A stretch of 64,000 nt of DNA, taken from assembly GCF_024707545.1 (NCBI RefSeq), contig NZ_CP062229.1:2027501-2091500 (forward strand). Direction: 5' to 3'. Below, piece by piece: positions 53,489-61,815 of the stretch. Every line of letters starts with the position of its first letter. The first letter of the stretch is position 1. The position numbers and the translations under genes are program-made. The notes below the pieces were generated by a model, which saw only the letters and a program-made list of their open reading frames with translations, was not told where the DNA came from and did not search any database. Source of the stretch: Mesorhizobium onobrychidis. Lineage in GTDB: Bacteria > Pseudomonadota > Alphaproteobacteria > Rhizobiales > Rhizobiaceae.

Positions 53489-54715
53489 CTAGTTCTGCCT
53501 GAGCCATTTGAGCACTTCCATGCTCGGATGTCCGTCCTGGGTCAAGCCAGCCTTCGCCTGGAAGGCCATGATGGCGGCTTTCGATCCTTCGCCGATCTTG
53601 CCGTCGAACTTGCCGTCATAGTAGCCGTACTGGGAAAGCCGCTGCTGAAGCTCTTGCCTCTCCTCGAAGGAGAGCTTCGTGAAAGGCCGCTTCCAGTCCT
53701 GCACAAGTCCACCATAGCCGGCGATTCCGTCGGCAAGAAGGCCAACGGCAACCGCGTATTTGTCGGCATTGTTGTAGCGCTTGATGACCGAAAAATTCTT
53801 GATCATCAGGAAAGCCGGGCCGCCGCGGCCGCCTGGCACCTTCAGCGTGGCCTTCTCCGCACTATTCTTGAACGGCTTGCCGTTGACACGCGTGACACCC
53901 AGCGCTTGCCATTGCGACAGTGACTTCGATCCGGCTGGGAACTTCTTTCCGTCGGGAAGGCTGACTTCATAGCCCCAGGTCTTGCCGGCCTGCCAGCCGT
54001 TCTTCTTGAGCAGATTGGCGGCCGTTGCCAATGCATCGGGAATCGAATTCCAGATGTCGCGCTTGCCGTCGCCGTCCATATCGACCGCATAGGCCTGATA
54101 GCTGGTGGGAATGAATTGGGTATGGCCCATGGCGCCGGCCCATGAGCCGCTGAGGTGGCTTTTATCGATGTCGCCCCTTTGCAGGATTTTCAGCGCCGCG
54201 ATCAACTGGGTGCGGGCAAATTTCGATCGTCTCGAATCGGCATAGCCAAGTGTTGCCAGCGATCGCACGACATTGCGCATGACATCGTCGCGCTTGAGGA
54301 TTTCGCCGTAATTCGATTCCATCGACCAGATGGCCAGCAGGATATGACGGTCGACACCGTATTTTGCCTCGATCCTGTCCAGCCACGGCTTCCACTTCCT
54401 GGCCATCTGCTGGCCAACAGCGACCGACTGGTCATGGACGCGGTTGTCGAAATAGTCCCAGGCGGGGGCGGTGAATTCGGGTTGATAACGCGCTTTTTCA
54501 AGCACGACCGGGTCGGCATCGCTGACGCCCTCGAATGCGCGGTCGTAGACGGCGCCGGAAACGCCGCTCCGCACCGCGGTGGCGCGGAAGCTCGCCACCC
54601 ATTGCCGGAAACCGGCGTCGGCAAAAGCAGATCCGGCGGGCATCAGCAAGGCAAGCGACAGGCTGGCGGCCGCAACGATGCTTGTGAAGCGCGTTGCGGC
54701 GTTGCGAACGGACAT
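53489..54715 (-). CDS. Lytic murein transglycosylase, MltB/GH103 family, with peptidoglycan-binding domain
   Basis: A 408-residue periplasmic enzyme. I start at MSVRNAATRF, because AAGGAGG lies 6 bases ahead; a longer version would add 12 residues that contain that site. It has a signal peptide (to about residue 33, GSAFA) and the GH103 domain with catalytic Glu in IWSMESNYGEI near 130 and GAMGHTQFIPTSY near 190. A C-terminal peptidoglycan-binding domain (QQRLSQYGYYDGKFDG near 360) completes it. It cuts glycan strands of peptidoglycan to anhydromuropeptides. Confidence 0.93.
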   Translation of the reverse strand: MSVRNAATRFTSIVAAASLSLALLMPAGSAFADAGFRQWVASFRATAVRSGVSGAVYDRAFEGVSDADPVVLEKARYQPEFTAPAWDYFDNRVHDQSVAVGQQMARKWKPWLDRIEAKYGVDRHILLAIWSMESNYGEILKRDDVMRNVVRSLATLGYADSRRSKFARTQLIAALKILQRGDIDKSHLSGSWAGAMGHTQFIPTSYQAYAVDMDGDGKRDIWNSIPDALATAANLLKKNGWQAGKTWGYEVSLPDGKKFPAGSKSLSQWQALGVTRVNGKPFKNSAEKATLKVPGGRGGPAFLMIKNFSVIKRYNNADKYAVAVGLLADGIAGYGGLVQDWKRPFTKLSFEERQELQQRLSQYGYYDGKFDGKIGEGSKAAIMAFQAKAGLTQDGHPSMEVLKWLRQN

Positions 54716-54927
54716 CTTTTCCTCCTTCTTCATCACAGGAAGATCATTCATCGCCGAACCCGGTTAGCATTTAGTTTACCATAGGTGCCGTTGGGAACGA
54801 AAAGGCGGGTTGGTGCTTTACGGACTACAAATTTTTTTCTGACCAGCCGTTCCATAATCCTCGATTCCGGCACGAAAATGTCTTGGAGCAGGATTGCCGA
54901 ACAGGCTTAGAAGCGGATAATTGAAGC

Positions 54928-55833
54928 ATGAAGAGAGTTCGCAAGGCAGTTTTCCCGGTCGCCGGTCTCGGCACGCGTTTTCTCCCGGCCACCAAGGCCA
55001 TACCCAAGGAAATGCTGACGGTCGTCGACAGGCCAGTCATCCAGTATGTGGTCGACGAGGCACGCGAAGCCGGCATCGAGCATTTCATCTTCGTGACCGG
55101 CCGCAACAAGGCGGTCATCGAGGACCATTTCGACGTCCAGTTCGAACTCTATGACACGCTCGCCCAGCGCGGCAAGGACGACGAGCTCGCCCGCCTGCAG
55201 CGGCTGCAACCCTCGCCGGGGCAGACCAGCTTCACGCGCCAGCAGGTACCGCTTGGCCTCGGCCATGCCGTCTGGTGTGCCCGCGAGCTGGTCGGCGACG
55301 AGCCCTTCGCGCTGCTTTTGCCTGACATGATCATGCAGTCGGAAAAAAGCTGCATGAAGGAGATGGTCGAGCTTTATGCCGAGACCGGCAACAACATCGT
55401 CGCGGTTCAGGAATGCGACCCCGCCGAGGCGCATAAATACGGCATCGTCGGCCGCGGCGAGGATACGCATCACGGTTTCCGCATTACCGGCATGGTGGAG
55501 AAGCCGAAAGCCGGCACGGCACCCTCCAATTTATACATCAACGGGCGCTACATCCTGCAGCCGGAGATATTTGGGATACTCGAAGGCCAGGAGAAGGGCG
55601 CCGGCAACGAGATACAACTTACCGATGCGATGCTGAAGCTGGAGAAGCAGCAGCCCTTCTATGGCTGCCACTACCGAGGGCGCACCTTCGATTGCGGATC
55701 GCCGGAAGGCTTTGTCGAGGCCAACGTCGCCTTCGCGCTGTGGCGCAGCGACATAAACGGACGCATGGCGGGCGTTATCAGCAAGCTTCTCGACGAGATG
55801 AAACCGTCAGAGCAGCGGGGCGCGGCGTTCTAA
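54928..55833 (+). CDS. galU: UTP-glucose-1-phosphate uridylyltransferase
   Basis: A 301-residue nucleotidyltransferase. The nucleotide-binding motif [18 protein letters not shown] starts near residue 11, PDMIMQ with the metal Asp is near 132 and [19 protein letters not shown] near 190. It makes UDP-glucose for exopolysaccharide, lipopolysaccharide and cyclic glucan. It stands alone, with 212 bases to the divergent transglycosylase gene. Confidence 0.96.
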   Translation: MKRVRKAVFPVAGLGTRFLPATKAIPKEMLTVVDRPVIQYVVDEAREAGIEHFIFVTGRNKAVIEDHFDVQFELYDTLAQRGKDDELARLQRLQPSPGQTSFTRQQVPLGLGHAVWCARELVGDEPFALLLPDMIMQSEKSCMKEMVELYAETGNNIVAVQECDPAEAHKYGIVGRGEDTHHGFRITGMVEKPKAGTAPSNLYINGRYILQPEIFGILEGQEKGAGNEIQLTDAMLKLEKQQPFYGCHYRGRTFDCGSPEGFVEANVAFALWRSDINGRMAGVISKLLDEMKPSEQRGAAF

Positions 55834-55892
55834 TGCATGCGCGCGAAAGCATGCCCTCGGGCTTGAACCGAGGGTGCGATAACGACGGGCAT

Positions 55893-55911
55893 AAAAAAGG
55901 TTCTCGAAACC
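55893..55911 (-). terminator. Weak terminator after the outer-membrane protein gene
   Basis: On the minus strand, GGTTTCGAGAACC forms a short stem (4-5 bp) followed by TTTTTT, 57 bases beyond the stop codon of the beta-barrel gene. The stem is short, so efficiency is doubtful. Confidence 0.4.
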
Positions 55912-55967
55912 ACCGTTCCCGCCACGGCCTGACTTGAAGACATGCCCCAAACCTCCAACAACTTGGT

Positions 55968-57719
55968 TTACGGCTGCAGCGTCACCCCGACAAAGATGCT
56001 GTGGGCGGTGTAGTCGCGACCCTCCAGGTTGCTGGTCTGTTTTTCAGTTCTGGCGCGGGTGGTCAGTCCGGCATATCGGTTCAGCCACCATGTCAGTCCG
56101 GCCTCGGCGCTCAGTATCAGATCATGGCCATCGGACCCGACGTAGTCGCGCCAGCCCACGCCGAAAGCTGCGTTCCCAATCAGGTTGGCACGGATTTCCC
56201 GCTCGCCCGTCAGGAGGCCGGAGTAAAGGATGTCGCCGCTTTCGTCGGGGGTTGTCGTGCCCTCGACGGTCGTTTGTCCGATGAGGCCGATCGTGGTGCC
56301 GCGTTCCGGCGACCATCTGAGGTCGGCGTTCACCGTGGCACCCGAAATTGCCGGCAGCCGGTCGTCGTCGATCGCCTCCCGCAGCCAGCCGGCCGAGAAT
56401 TCGCCGGCAAGCTTCTCGCCGAGGTCGAGCTCGGCGCCGGCCCGAACCCCAAGTCCCGTCGAGGATCGTTCGAAACCATTGGTGTCGACGCGCAAATCAT
56501 AGACCCGGCGGCCGATTTCGACTTCGGTGAAGGGGGTGATAGCGGGGGAAATCTCGTACCCGGTGCGCAAGGTGGCGGTATAGAGCGTCGAGTCACGGTC
56601 TTTCTGCGACAGCGTTCCGCCCGTCGAAAGCTTGGCGTCGCCGTAGATGTCGTGTTCGACTGCGCCGGTCAGGGCGAAGCGCATCTTGCCGGCATCCTTC
56701 TCGACCGCGAGGCTGCCGTTAATGCTCTGGCGCACCGGCTGCTCGACGGTGCCTTCGATGACGACCGGCGACGAAGCCGATTCCGGCGCCGCCTCGTAAC
56801 CAAGGCTGGCGATAGCGCGCAGATCGTTGTCGAGGTCGACATTGAGCGTGCCGTCGACACGGCCCCGTGCCTCCTGAACCTCGTCGCCCGATATGGTCTT
56901 GAGAAAGATGCCATAGCCGTCGATGACAGCCGAATTCTCCCGCCAGTCGGAGATGGCATTGAAGCGCAGCGCCGTTTCGGACAGCAGGGCCGGTTTGCCA
57001 TCGGTGCTTGAATCGGCATTCGACGACGCCGTCAGGCCTTGCTCGAGCGTCGGCCTGATCACGAAGGAGCCGAGTTTGATGCCGGTAGCGGCGAACGGGT
57101 CGTCCTCGGCCCTCTTGTCCTGACCTTCGATGGCTTCGGCGCGCTCGGCGCCCGGATCGAGCTGCTGCCTGTCGGCGGAATCAATGGTCACGGCACGGGG
57201 ATTGGTGGCGTCCTGGTCAGTTTCGCCGGTGTCCGTGTCATCCGTCGTGGCTGCAGTCGCGGCGGCGGCCCCGGCGGCGGCCTCGGCGGCCAAGTCTTGA
57301 TCGTCCGCGCGTTGCGTTACGCTCGATGGCCGGCGCGGCGGGATTGGAGCGGGCGTGTCCGCAAACGGATCGTCGGTTGCTTCCGGCGAATCAAAAATGC
57401 TGCCGGTCGCGGGTGCCGTGTCGTCGTCCTGTACGGCGCCCGGGCTGGCCGGCTGATAGGCGGGCGTCGGCGCAGTGCTCTGGGTGGTTGCACCTGCCTG
57501 CGCCGTCTGTTCCTGGGCGATGCTCAATTGCCTGGTTTTGCGCTGCTGGTCGTCCAGAATCGCCGATTCCGAAACCTCGCCGCGCAGCTCGGTTACCTGG
57601 GCATAGGGCTGCGCAGGCCGCAGCAAGGCGAAGACGCTGGTCGCCAGCAGCAAGGCGCAGACCGCCTTGCCGTTTCGTCTTTTTTTCTTTTCAGGCTGGG
57701 CCCCGGACATCGCTACCAC
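55968..57719 (-). CDS. Outer-membrane beta-barrel protein with long disordered N-terminal region
   Basis: A 583-residue protein. A signal peptide (residues about 18-41, ending QPYA) is followed by about 180 residues rich in Ala, Thr, Asp and Pro that look disordered. From about residue 205 alternating beta strands typical of a porin-like barrel run to the end (final strand SIFVGVTLQP). Acidic strands and short turns repeat through the barrel. It is a candidate outer-membrane channel or surface polysaccharide-associated protein; I cannot name a function. An ATGGTTAA (57767-57774) CtrA-type half-site lies in the upstream region shared with kdsD. Confidence 0.8.
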   Translation of the reverse strand: MVAMSGAQPEKKKRRNGKAVCALLLATSVFALLRPAQPYAQVTELRGEVSESAILDDQQRKTRQLSIAQEQTAQAGATTQSTAPTPAYQPASPGAVQDDDTAPATGSIFDSPEATDDPFADTPAPIPPRRPSSVTQRADDQDLAAEAAAGAAAATAATTDDTDTGETDQDATNPRAVTIDSADRQQLDPGAERAEAIEGQDKRAEDDPFAATGIKLGSFVIRPTLEQGLTASSNADSSTDGKPALLSETALRFNAISDWRENSAVIDGYGIFLKTISGDEVQEARGRVDGTLNVDLDNDLRAIASLGYEAAPESASSPVVIEGTVEQPVRQSINGSLAVEKDAGKMRFALTGAVEHDIYGDAKLSTGGTLSQKDRDSTLYTATLRTGYEISPAITPFTEVEIGRRVYDLRVDTNGFERSSTGLGVRAGAELDLGEKLAGEFSAGWLREAIDDDRLPAISGATVNADLRWSPERGTTIGLIGQTTVEGTTTPDESGDILYSGLLTGEREIRANLIGNAAFGVGWRDYVGSDGHDLILSAEAGLTWWLNRYAGLTTRARTEKQTSNLEGRDYTAHSIFVGVTLQP

Positions 57720-57871
57720 TGCTTGCGCGGCGCACGCACGCCATACTTACCGAACCGTAAACGGGGATGGTTAACGCAGGGTTGAGGCGGCGGTCGATCA
57801 AAGCCCATGGATGGCTACCGGATGGCAATTCCGTTGGACAGGCGCGCGGCAAAGCGCTAATCGCATCAGCC

Positions 57872-58873
57872 ATGCATGCGGGATCCCCAGACAAGAAGCG
57901 GTTCGACGGGCAAGCTTCGATCGCCTCGGCGCTCAGAACGGTAGCGACCGAGCAGGCCGGTGTCGCGGCACTGGCGGCCGCGCTCGAAAACGGATTGACC
58001 GAACCGTTCGCGCGCGCCGTCGACATGGTGTCGCAGATCGAGGGCCGGGTCATCGTCACCGGCGTCGGCAAGAGCGGCCATATCGGCTCAAAGATCGCCG
58101 CGACGCTCGCCTCGACCGGCACGCCGGCTTTCTTCGTCCATCCTGCCGAAGCCAATCACGGCGACCTCGGCATGATCGCCAAGGACGATGCCATCATCGC
58201 CATGTCGTGGTCGGGCGAGAGCCGAGAGCTCAAGGGCATCATCGCCTATTCCAGGCGCTTCTCGATTCCGCTGATCGCGGTCACCGCCGGAGAGCGATCG
58301 GCGCTGGCGCGCGCGGCCGATGTGGTGCTTTTGCTGCCGCGTGCGCCGGAAGCCTGCCCGCATGGCCTGGCGCCGACGACATCGACGCTGCTGCAACTGG
58401 TGATCGGCGATGCGCTGGCCATCGCGTTGCTCGAAGCGCGCGGCTTCACGCCGGATCATTTCCGCACCTTCCATCCCGGCGGGCAACTTGGCGCCAATCT
58501 GACGCAGATCCGCGACATCATGCATGTCGGCGACAGGCTGCCGCTGGTGCCTTCCGGCACTGGAATGCGCGAAGCGATCCTCGAATTGTCGCGCAAGGGG
58601 TTTGGCTGCGTGGCGATAACCGCTGCGGATGGTGCGCTGATCGGCATCGTCACCGACGGCGATATCAGGCGCCACATCGGCAGCGATCTTCTGGCGATGA
58701 GTGTCGATCAGGTCATGACCAAGGAGCCGAAGACGGCCGGGCCGGATACGTTGGTGGCGACGGCCCTGCAGACGATCAACAATTCGGCGATTTCCAGCCT
58801 GATGGTTGTCGAGGGCAGACGACCGGTCGGACTTGTCCATCTGCACGACCTGCTGCGCATCGGCGCGGCCTGA
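57872..58873 (+). CDS. kdsD: Arabinose-5-phosphate isomerase, KpsF/GutQ family
   Basis: A 333-residue enzyme. The SIS domain (residues about 40-180) has VTGVGKSGHIGSKIAATLAS and the substrate loop SWSGESRELKGII. Two CBS domains follow (about 205-330, with VTDGDIRRHIG and VHLHDLLRIG). It interconverts ribulose-5-phosphate and arabinose-5-phosphate for KDO in lipopolysaccharide. The ATG at 57872 gives the usual family length; a longer version from 57767 would add 35 unlikely residues. Confidence 0.92.
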   Translation: MHAGSPDKKRFDGQASIASALRTVATEQAGVAALAAALENGLTEPFARAVDMVSQIEGRVIVTGVGKSGHIGSKIAATLASTGTPAFFVHPAEANHGDLGMIAKDDAIIAMSWSGESRELKGIIAYSRRFSIPLIAVTAGERSALARAADVVLLLPRAPEACPHGLAPTTSTLLQLVIGDALAIALLEARGFTPDHFRTFHPGGQLGANLTQIRDIMHVGDRLPLVPSGTGMREAILELSRKGFGCVAITAADGALIGIVTDGDIRRHIGSDLLAMSVDQVMTKEPKTAGPDTLVATALQTINNSAISSLMVVEGRRPVGLVHLHDLLRIGAA

Positions 58874-58926
58874 CAGACTCAGGGCCTGTTTGAAAAGGCG
58901 CCCCGCCGAGATCGGTGGGATCGGTC

Positions 58927-59391
58927 CTAGACCGCCTCGACCGTCAGTTCCAGATCGGTCTCGGCCGCGCCCGTCACGCGCACCTGCGTGCCAGCCGGCA
59001 GATCGGGGCCGGAGACGCGCCACAGCGTGTCGCCCAGCTTTATGCGGCCGCGCCCGTCCTTGATCGGCTCGGCCAGTGTCGCCTTCCTGCCGATCATTTG
59101 TTCGCCGCGGCGGTTGAGCAGCGGCTGGTCTGTCGGGTCGTGGCGTCCGCCCGCCAGTCTCTTGCCGACATAGGTTGAAACCAGCGACATCGCCAGGAAA
59201 GCGAGAACCTGGACCTGCCAGGTCCAGAAACCTGCGTCCCAGACGAGCAGGGAGACTGCACCGATCAGCAGTGCGGCGATGCCGATCCACAGCATGAAGA
59301 TGCCCGGTGCGATGACCTCCATTACGAGGAGGACGAAGCCGAGAACCATCCAGTTCCAGGGACCGAGTTCCGAAATGATGCGGTCAAACAT
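58927..59391 (-). CDS. NfeD-family membrane protein
   Basis: A 154-residue protein with two or three N-terminal membrane helices (WMVLGFVLLVMEVIAPGIF and VQVLAFLAMSLVSTYVG) and a C-terminal OB-fold-like domain (residues about 90-150, RGRIKLGDTLWRVSG). NfeD proteins are encoded beside SPFH/stomatin proteins and may help membrane microdomains or quality control. The stomatin-like gene lies 10 bases upstream on the same strand, so they form a pair. Confidence 0.92.
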   Translation of the reverse strand: MFDRIISELGPWNWMVLGFVLLVMEVIAPGIFMLWIGIAALLIGAVSLLVWDAGFWTWQVQVLAFLAMSLVSTYVGKRLAGGRHDPTDQPLLNRRGEQMIGRKATLAEPIKDGRGRIKLGDTLWRVSGPDLPAGTQVRVTGAAETDLELTVEAV

Positions 59392-59401
59392 GGGGTCGGC
59401 C

Positions 59402-60355
59402 TCAGCTCTCGCTCGGGCGAACTACGGGCGGGCGGGCGGCGGCTTGCCGCGGCGTGCCGGCAGTGCCGTCGCCTCTGAAGACTTCCTTGGCGATCTCGCC
59501 GATACCGCCGAGCGTGCCAATGAGCGACGAAGCTTCCATCGGCATCAGCACAACCTTGCTGTTTGTGGCTGAGCCGATCCTGGTCAGCGCTTCGGTGTAT
59601 TTCAGCGCGACGAAGTAGTTGAGCGCCTGCACGTCGCCCTTGGAGATCGCTTCCGACACCACCTGCGTGGCGCGGGCCTCGGCCTCGGCGGAGCGTTCGC
59701 GCGCCTCGGCGTCGCGGAAGGCGGCTTCCTTGCGGCCCTCGGCTTCCAGGATCTGCGACTGCTTGAGGCCTTCGGCGTCAAGGATCTGCGCGCGCTTGTT
59801 GCGTTCGGCCATCATCTGGCGACCCATCGATTCGACGAGATTGGCCGGCGGGTTGATGTCCTTGATCTCGACACGAGTGATCTTGATGCCCCAGGGATGC
59901 GCCGCCTCGTCGACGACGCGCAGCAGGCGTTCGTTGATGGCGTCGCGGTTCGACAAAAGCTCGTCGAGGTCCATCGAGCCCATCACGGTACGGATGTTGG
60001 TCATCGTCAGGTTGAGGATGGCGTTCTCCAGCCCAGCGACCTGGTAGGCGGCCTGCGCGGCGTTGAGCACCTGGTAGAAGGCGACGCCGTCGACGGCGAC
60101 GGTGGCGTTGTCGCGGGTGATGATCTCCTGGGTCGGGACGTCGAGCACCTGCTCCATCATGTTCAACTTGGCGCCGATGCGGTCGACGAACGGCACGATG
60201 AGGTTAAGGCCGGGGCTCAATGTCTTGGTATAGCGGCCAAAGCGTTCGACGGTATAATTGTAGCCTTGCGGGATTGTCCGGATGCCTTTGAAAAGCACGA
60301 GCACGACAAGAGCGACAAGAACAAGAAGCGCGATATCGAAACCACTGAAATCCAT
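59402..60355 (-). CDS. SPFH/Band 7 (stomatin-like) membrane protein
   Basis: A 317-residue protein with a membrane segment at residues about 7-25 ([19 protein letters not shown]) and a Band 7 domain (about 30-200, [18 protein letters not shown]). A Glu/Ala-rich coiled coil with [19 protein letters not shown] follows. It should oligomerise on the inner membrane with the NfeD partner. A Pro/Arg-rich tail of about 30 residues ends the protein. Confidence 0.94.
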   Translation of the reverse strand: MDFSGFDIALLVLVALVVLVLFKGIRTIPQGYNYTVERFGRYTKTLSPGLNLIVPFVDRIGAKLNMMEQVLDVPTQEIITRDNATVAVDGVAFYQVLNAAQAAYQVAGLENAILNLTMTNIRTVMGSMDLDELLSNRDAINERLLRVVDEAAHPWGIKITRVEIKDINPPANLVESMGRQMMAERNKRAQILDAEGLKQSQILEAEGRKEAAFRDAEARERSAEAEARATQVVSEAISKGDVQALNYFVALKYTEALTRIGSATNSKVVLMPMEASSLIGTLGGIGEIAKEVFRGDGTAGTPRQAAARPPVVRPSES

Positions 60356-60382
60356 TTGGCCCTCCCTCAGATGCCGAGCACA

Positions 60383-60472
60383 TTAGAGCGACGCGCGTCC
60401 ACTGGACGCACAAAGTACGCTCTAACTTTTATACCTGCGCATCGTGCTTTCCGAAAATCGATTCCGATTTTC
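60383..60472. repeat. Composite palindromic intergenic repeat, copy 2 (inverted)
   Basis: This is the reverse complement of the arrangement at 43341-43433. Hairpin A (60383-60426, TTAGAGCG..CGCTCTAA outer arms, GCGTCC-ACT-GGACGC inner arms) comes first. After 26 bases comes hairpin B (GAAAATCG-ATTC-CGATTTTC, 60453-60472). It fills most of the 251-base gap between the stomatin-like gene and hemH. Confidence 0.75.
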
Positions 60473-60606
60473 CGCCGATGCGGTAGACGTTTCAACGCAA
60501 CCGACTTCACCAAACACTTAAGTGTGTTTCAGAAATGTTACAATTGGGTGATCGCGAATTGTCGGCGTATGGGCGGCTGGGCTAGCGGCGCTCGATTATG
60601 TCCGCT

Positions 60607-61671
60607 TCAGATCCAGCCCGACAGTTCGCGCCGCACCATCGCCTCGATCACCGCCATGCCCTCGGCACTGTCGTTGAGGCACGGGATGTGTGCGAACTTT
60701 TCGCCGCCGGCGTGATGGAAGGTCTCGGCCGCCTCTCTGCCGATCTCGTCCAGCGTCTCGATGCAGTCGACAGAAAAGCCCGGATTGACGATGGCGATCG
60801 ATCTCACGCCTTCTCCGGCTAATTTCTCGACCGTCCTGTCGGTGTAGGGCTGCAGCCATTCCTGAGCACCGAAGCGCGACTGGAATGTGGTGATCAGCCT
60901 CTTCTCATCCCAGCCGAGCTTTTCCCGCAGCAGCCGGGTCGTCTCCAGGCAATGGGCCTGATAGGGGTCACCCTTGTCGGAATAGGGTTTCGGAATGCCG
61001 TGATAGGAGGCGATGACCACCTCCGGCTCGAAATCGAGCGTCGCCAGATGGCGCTCGATCGAACCGGCAAGCGCCTCGATATAAACCGGTTCGGCATAGT
61101 AGGGCGGCACGCTGCGGATCGCCGGGGCGCGGCGCATCTTCATCAGCGCGCGAAACAGCTGGTCGTTGGCGGTCGCGGTCGTGGTCGCGGAATATTGCGG
61201 ATAGAGCGGAAAAGAGAGAATGCGGTCGCAGCCTTGCGCGACCAACCCTTTGGCGACGCTCTCGGTCGACGGATTGCCGTAACGCATCGCCCAGTCGACG
61301 GTGACGTCGGGCAGGTCGCGCAGCGCCTCGGTCAGCTTTTCGCTCTGGGCGCGGGTGTAGGTGCGCAGCGGCGATTCATTGCGCTGCCGGTTCCAGATCC
61401 TGGCATAGTTGGCGCCCGACTTCTTCGGCCGTGTGGTGAGAACCAGCCCGTAGAGGATCGGGTACCAGATCGCCTTGTTGAGCTCGATGACGCGCGGATC
61501 GGACAGGAATTCCCTGAGATAGCGCCACATCGGCTTGAATTCGGTGCCGTCGGGTGTACCGAGATTGACCAGCATGACGCCGATCCTGCCCGCCGCGGCC
61601 GGCGGCTGTCCTGCCGGCAGCGGGCCGAAGGCCTTCGCAGCCTTAGGATCGACAGGGTTGGAAAGCGTCAT
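60607..61671 (-). CDS. hemH: Ferrochelatase
   Basis: A 354-residue enzyme that inserts ferrous iron into protoporphyrin IX, the last step of haem synthesis. The start is MTLSNPVDPKA; a longer frame overlaps no better signal. Motifs are VMLVNLGTPDGTEF near 33, the catalytic-His segment IASYHGIPKPYSDKGDP near 212 and GFSVDCIETLDEI near 300. The gene stands between the stomatin pair and the 5'-nucleotidase gene and appears to be transcribed alone. Confidence 0.95.
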   Translation of the reverse strand: MTLSNPVDPKAAKAFGPLPAGQPPAAAGRIGVMLVNLGTPDGTEFKPMWRYLREFLSDPRVIELNKAIWYPILYGLVLTTRPKKSGANYARIWNRQRNESPLRTYTRAQSEKLTEALRDLPDVTVDWAMRYGNPSTESVAKGLVAQGCDRILSFPLYPQYSATTTATANDQLFRALMKMRRAPAIRSVPPYYAEPVYIEALAGSIERHLATLDFEPEVVIASYHGIPKPYSDKGDPYQAHCLETTRLLREKLGWDEKRLITTFQSRFGAQEWLQPYTDRTVEKLAGEGVRSIAIVNPGFSVDCIETLDEIGREAAETFHHAGGEKFAHIPCLNDSAEGMAVIEAMVRRELSGWI

Positions 61672-61766
61672 AAGGGATCTCCGGACATCGCGCGAAACTA
61701 GCGATGCCGCGCCGGTTTTCAATGCAGCGTCTGGCCGCACCTTATCTTACCTCAGGCGAAAAGCAG

Positions 61767-61796
61767 AAAACCCGTCCGGTTACCCGCACGGGTTTT
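61767..61796. terminator. Bidirectional Rho-independent terminator after the 5'-nucleotidase gene
   Basis: AAAACCCGT and ACGGGTTTT form a perfect 9-bp stem with a 12-base loop, and the stem's own A and T ends supply short runs on both strands. It lies 20 bases beyond the stop of the minus-strand 5'-nucleotidase gene. Confidence 0.8.
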
Positions 61797-61815
61797 CCAG
61801 CAATGACGGAAGAAT

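Noticed and set aside
55854..55874. CCCTCGG/CCGAGGG hairpin considered as the galU terminator
   Set aside because: A 7-bp stem without any T-run; too weak to call.
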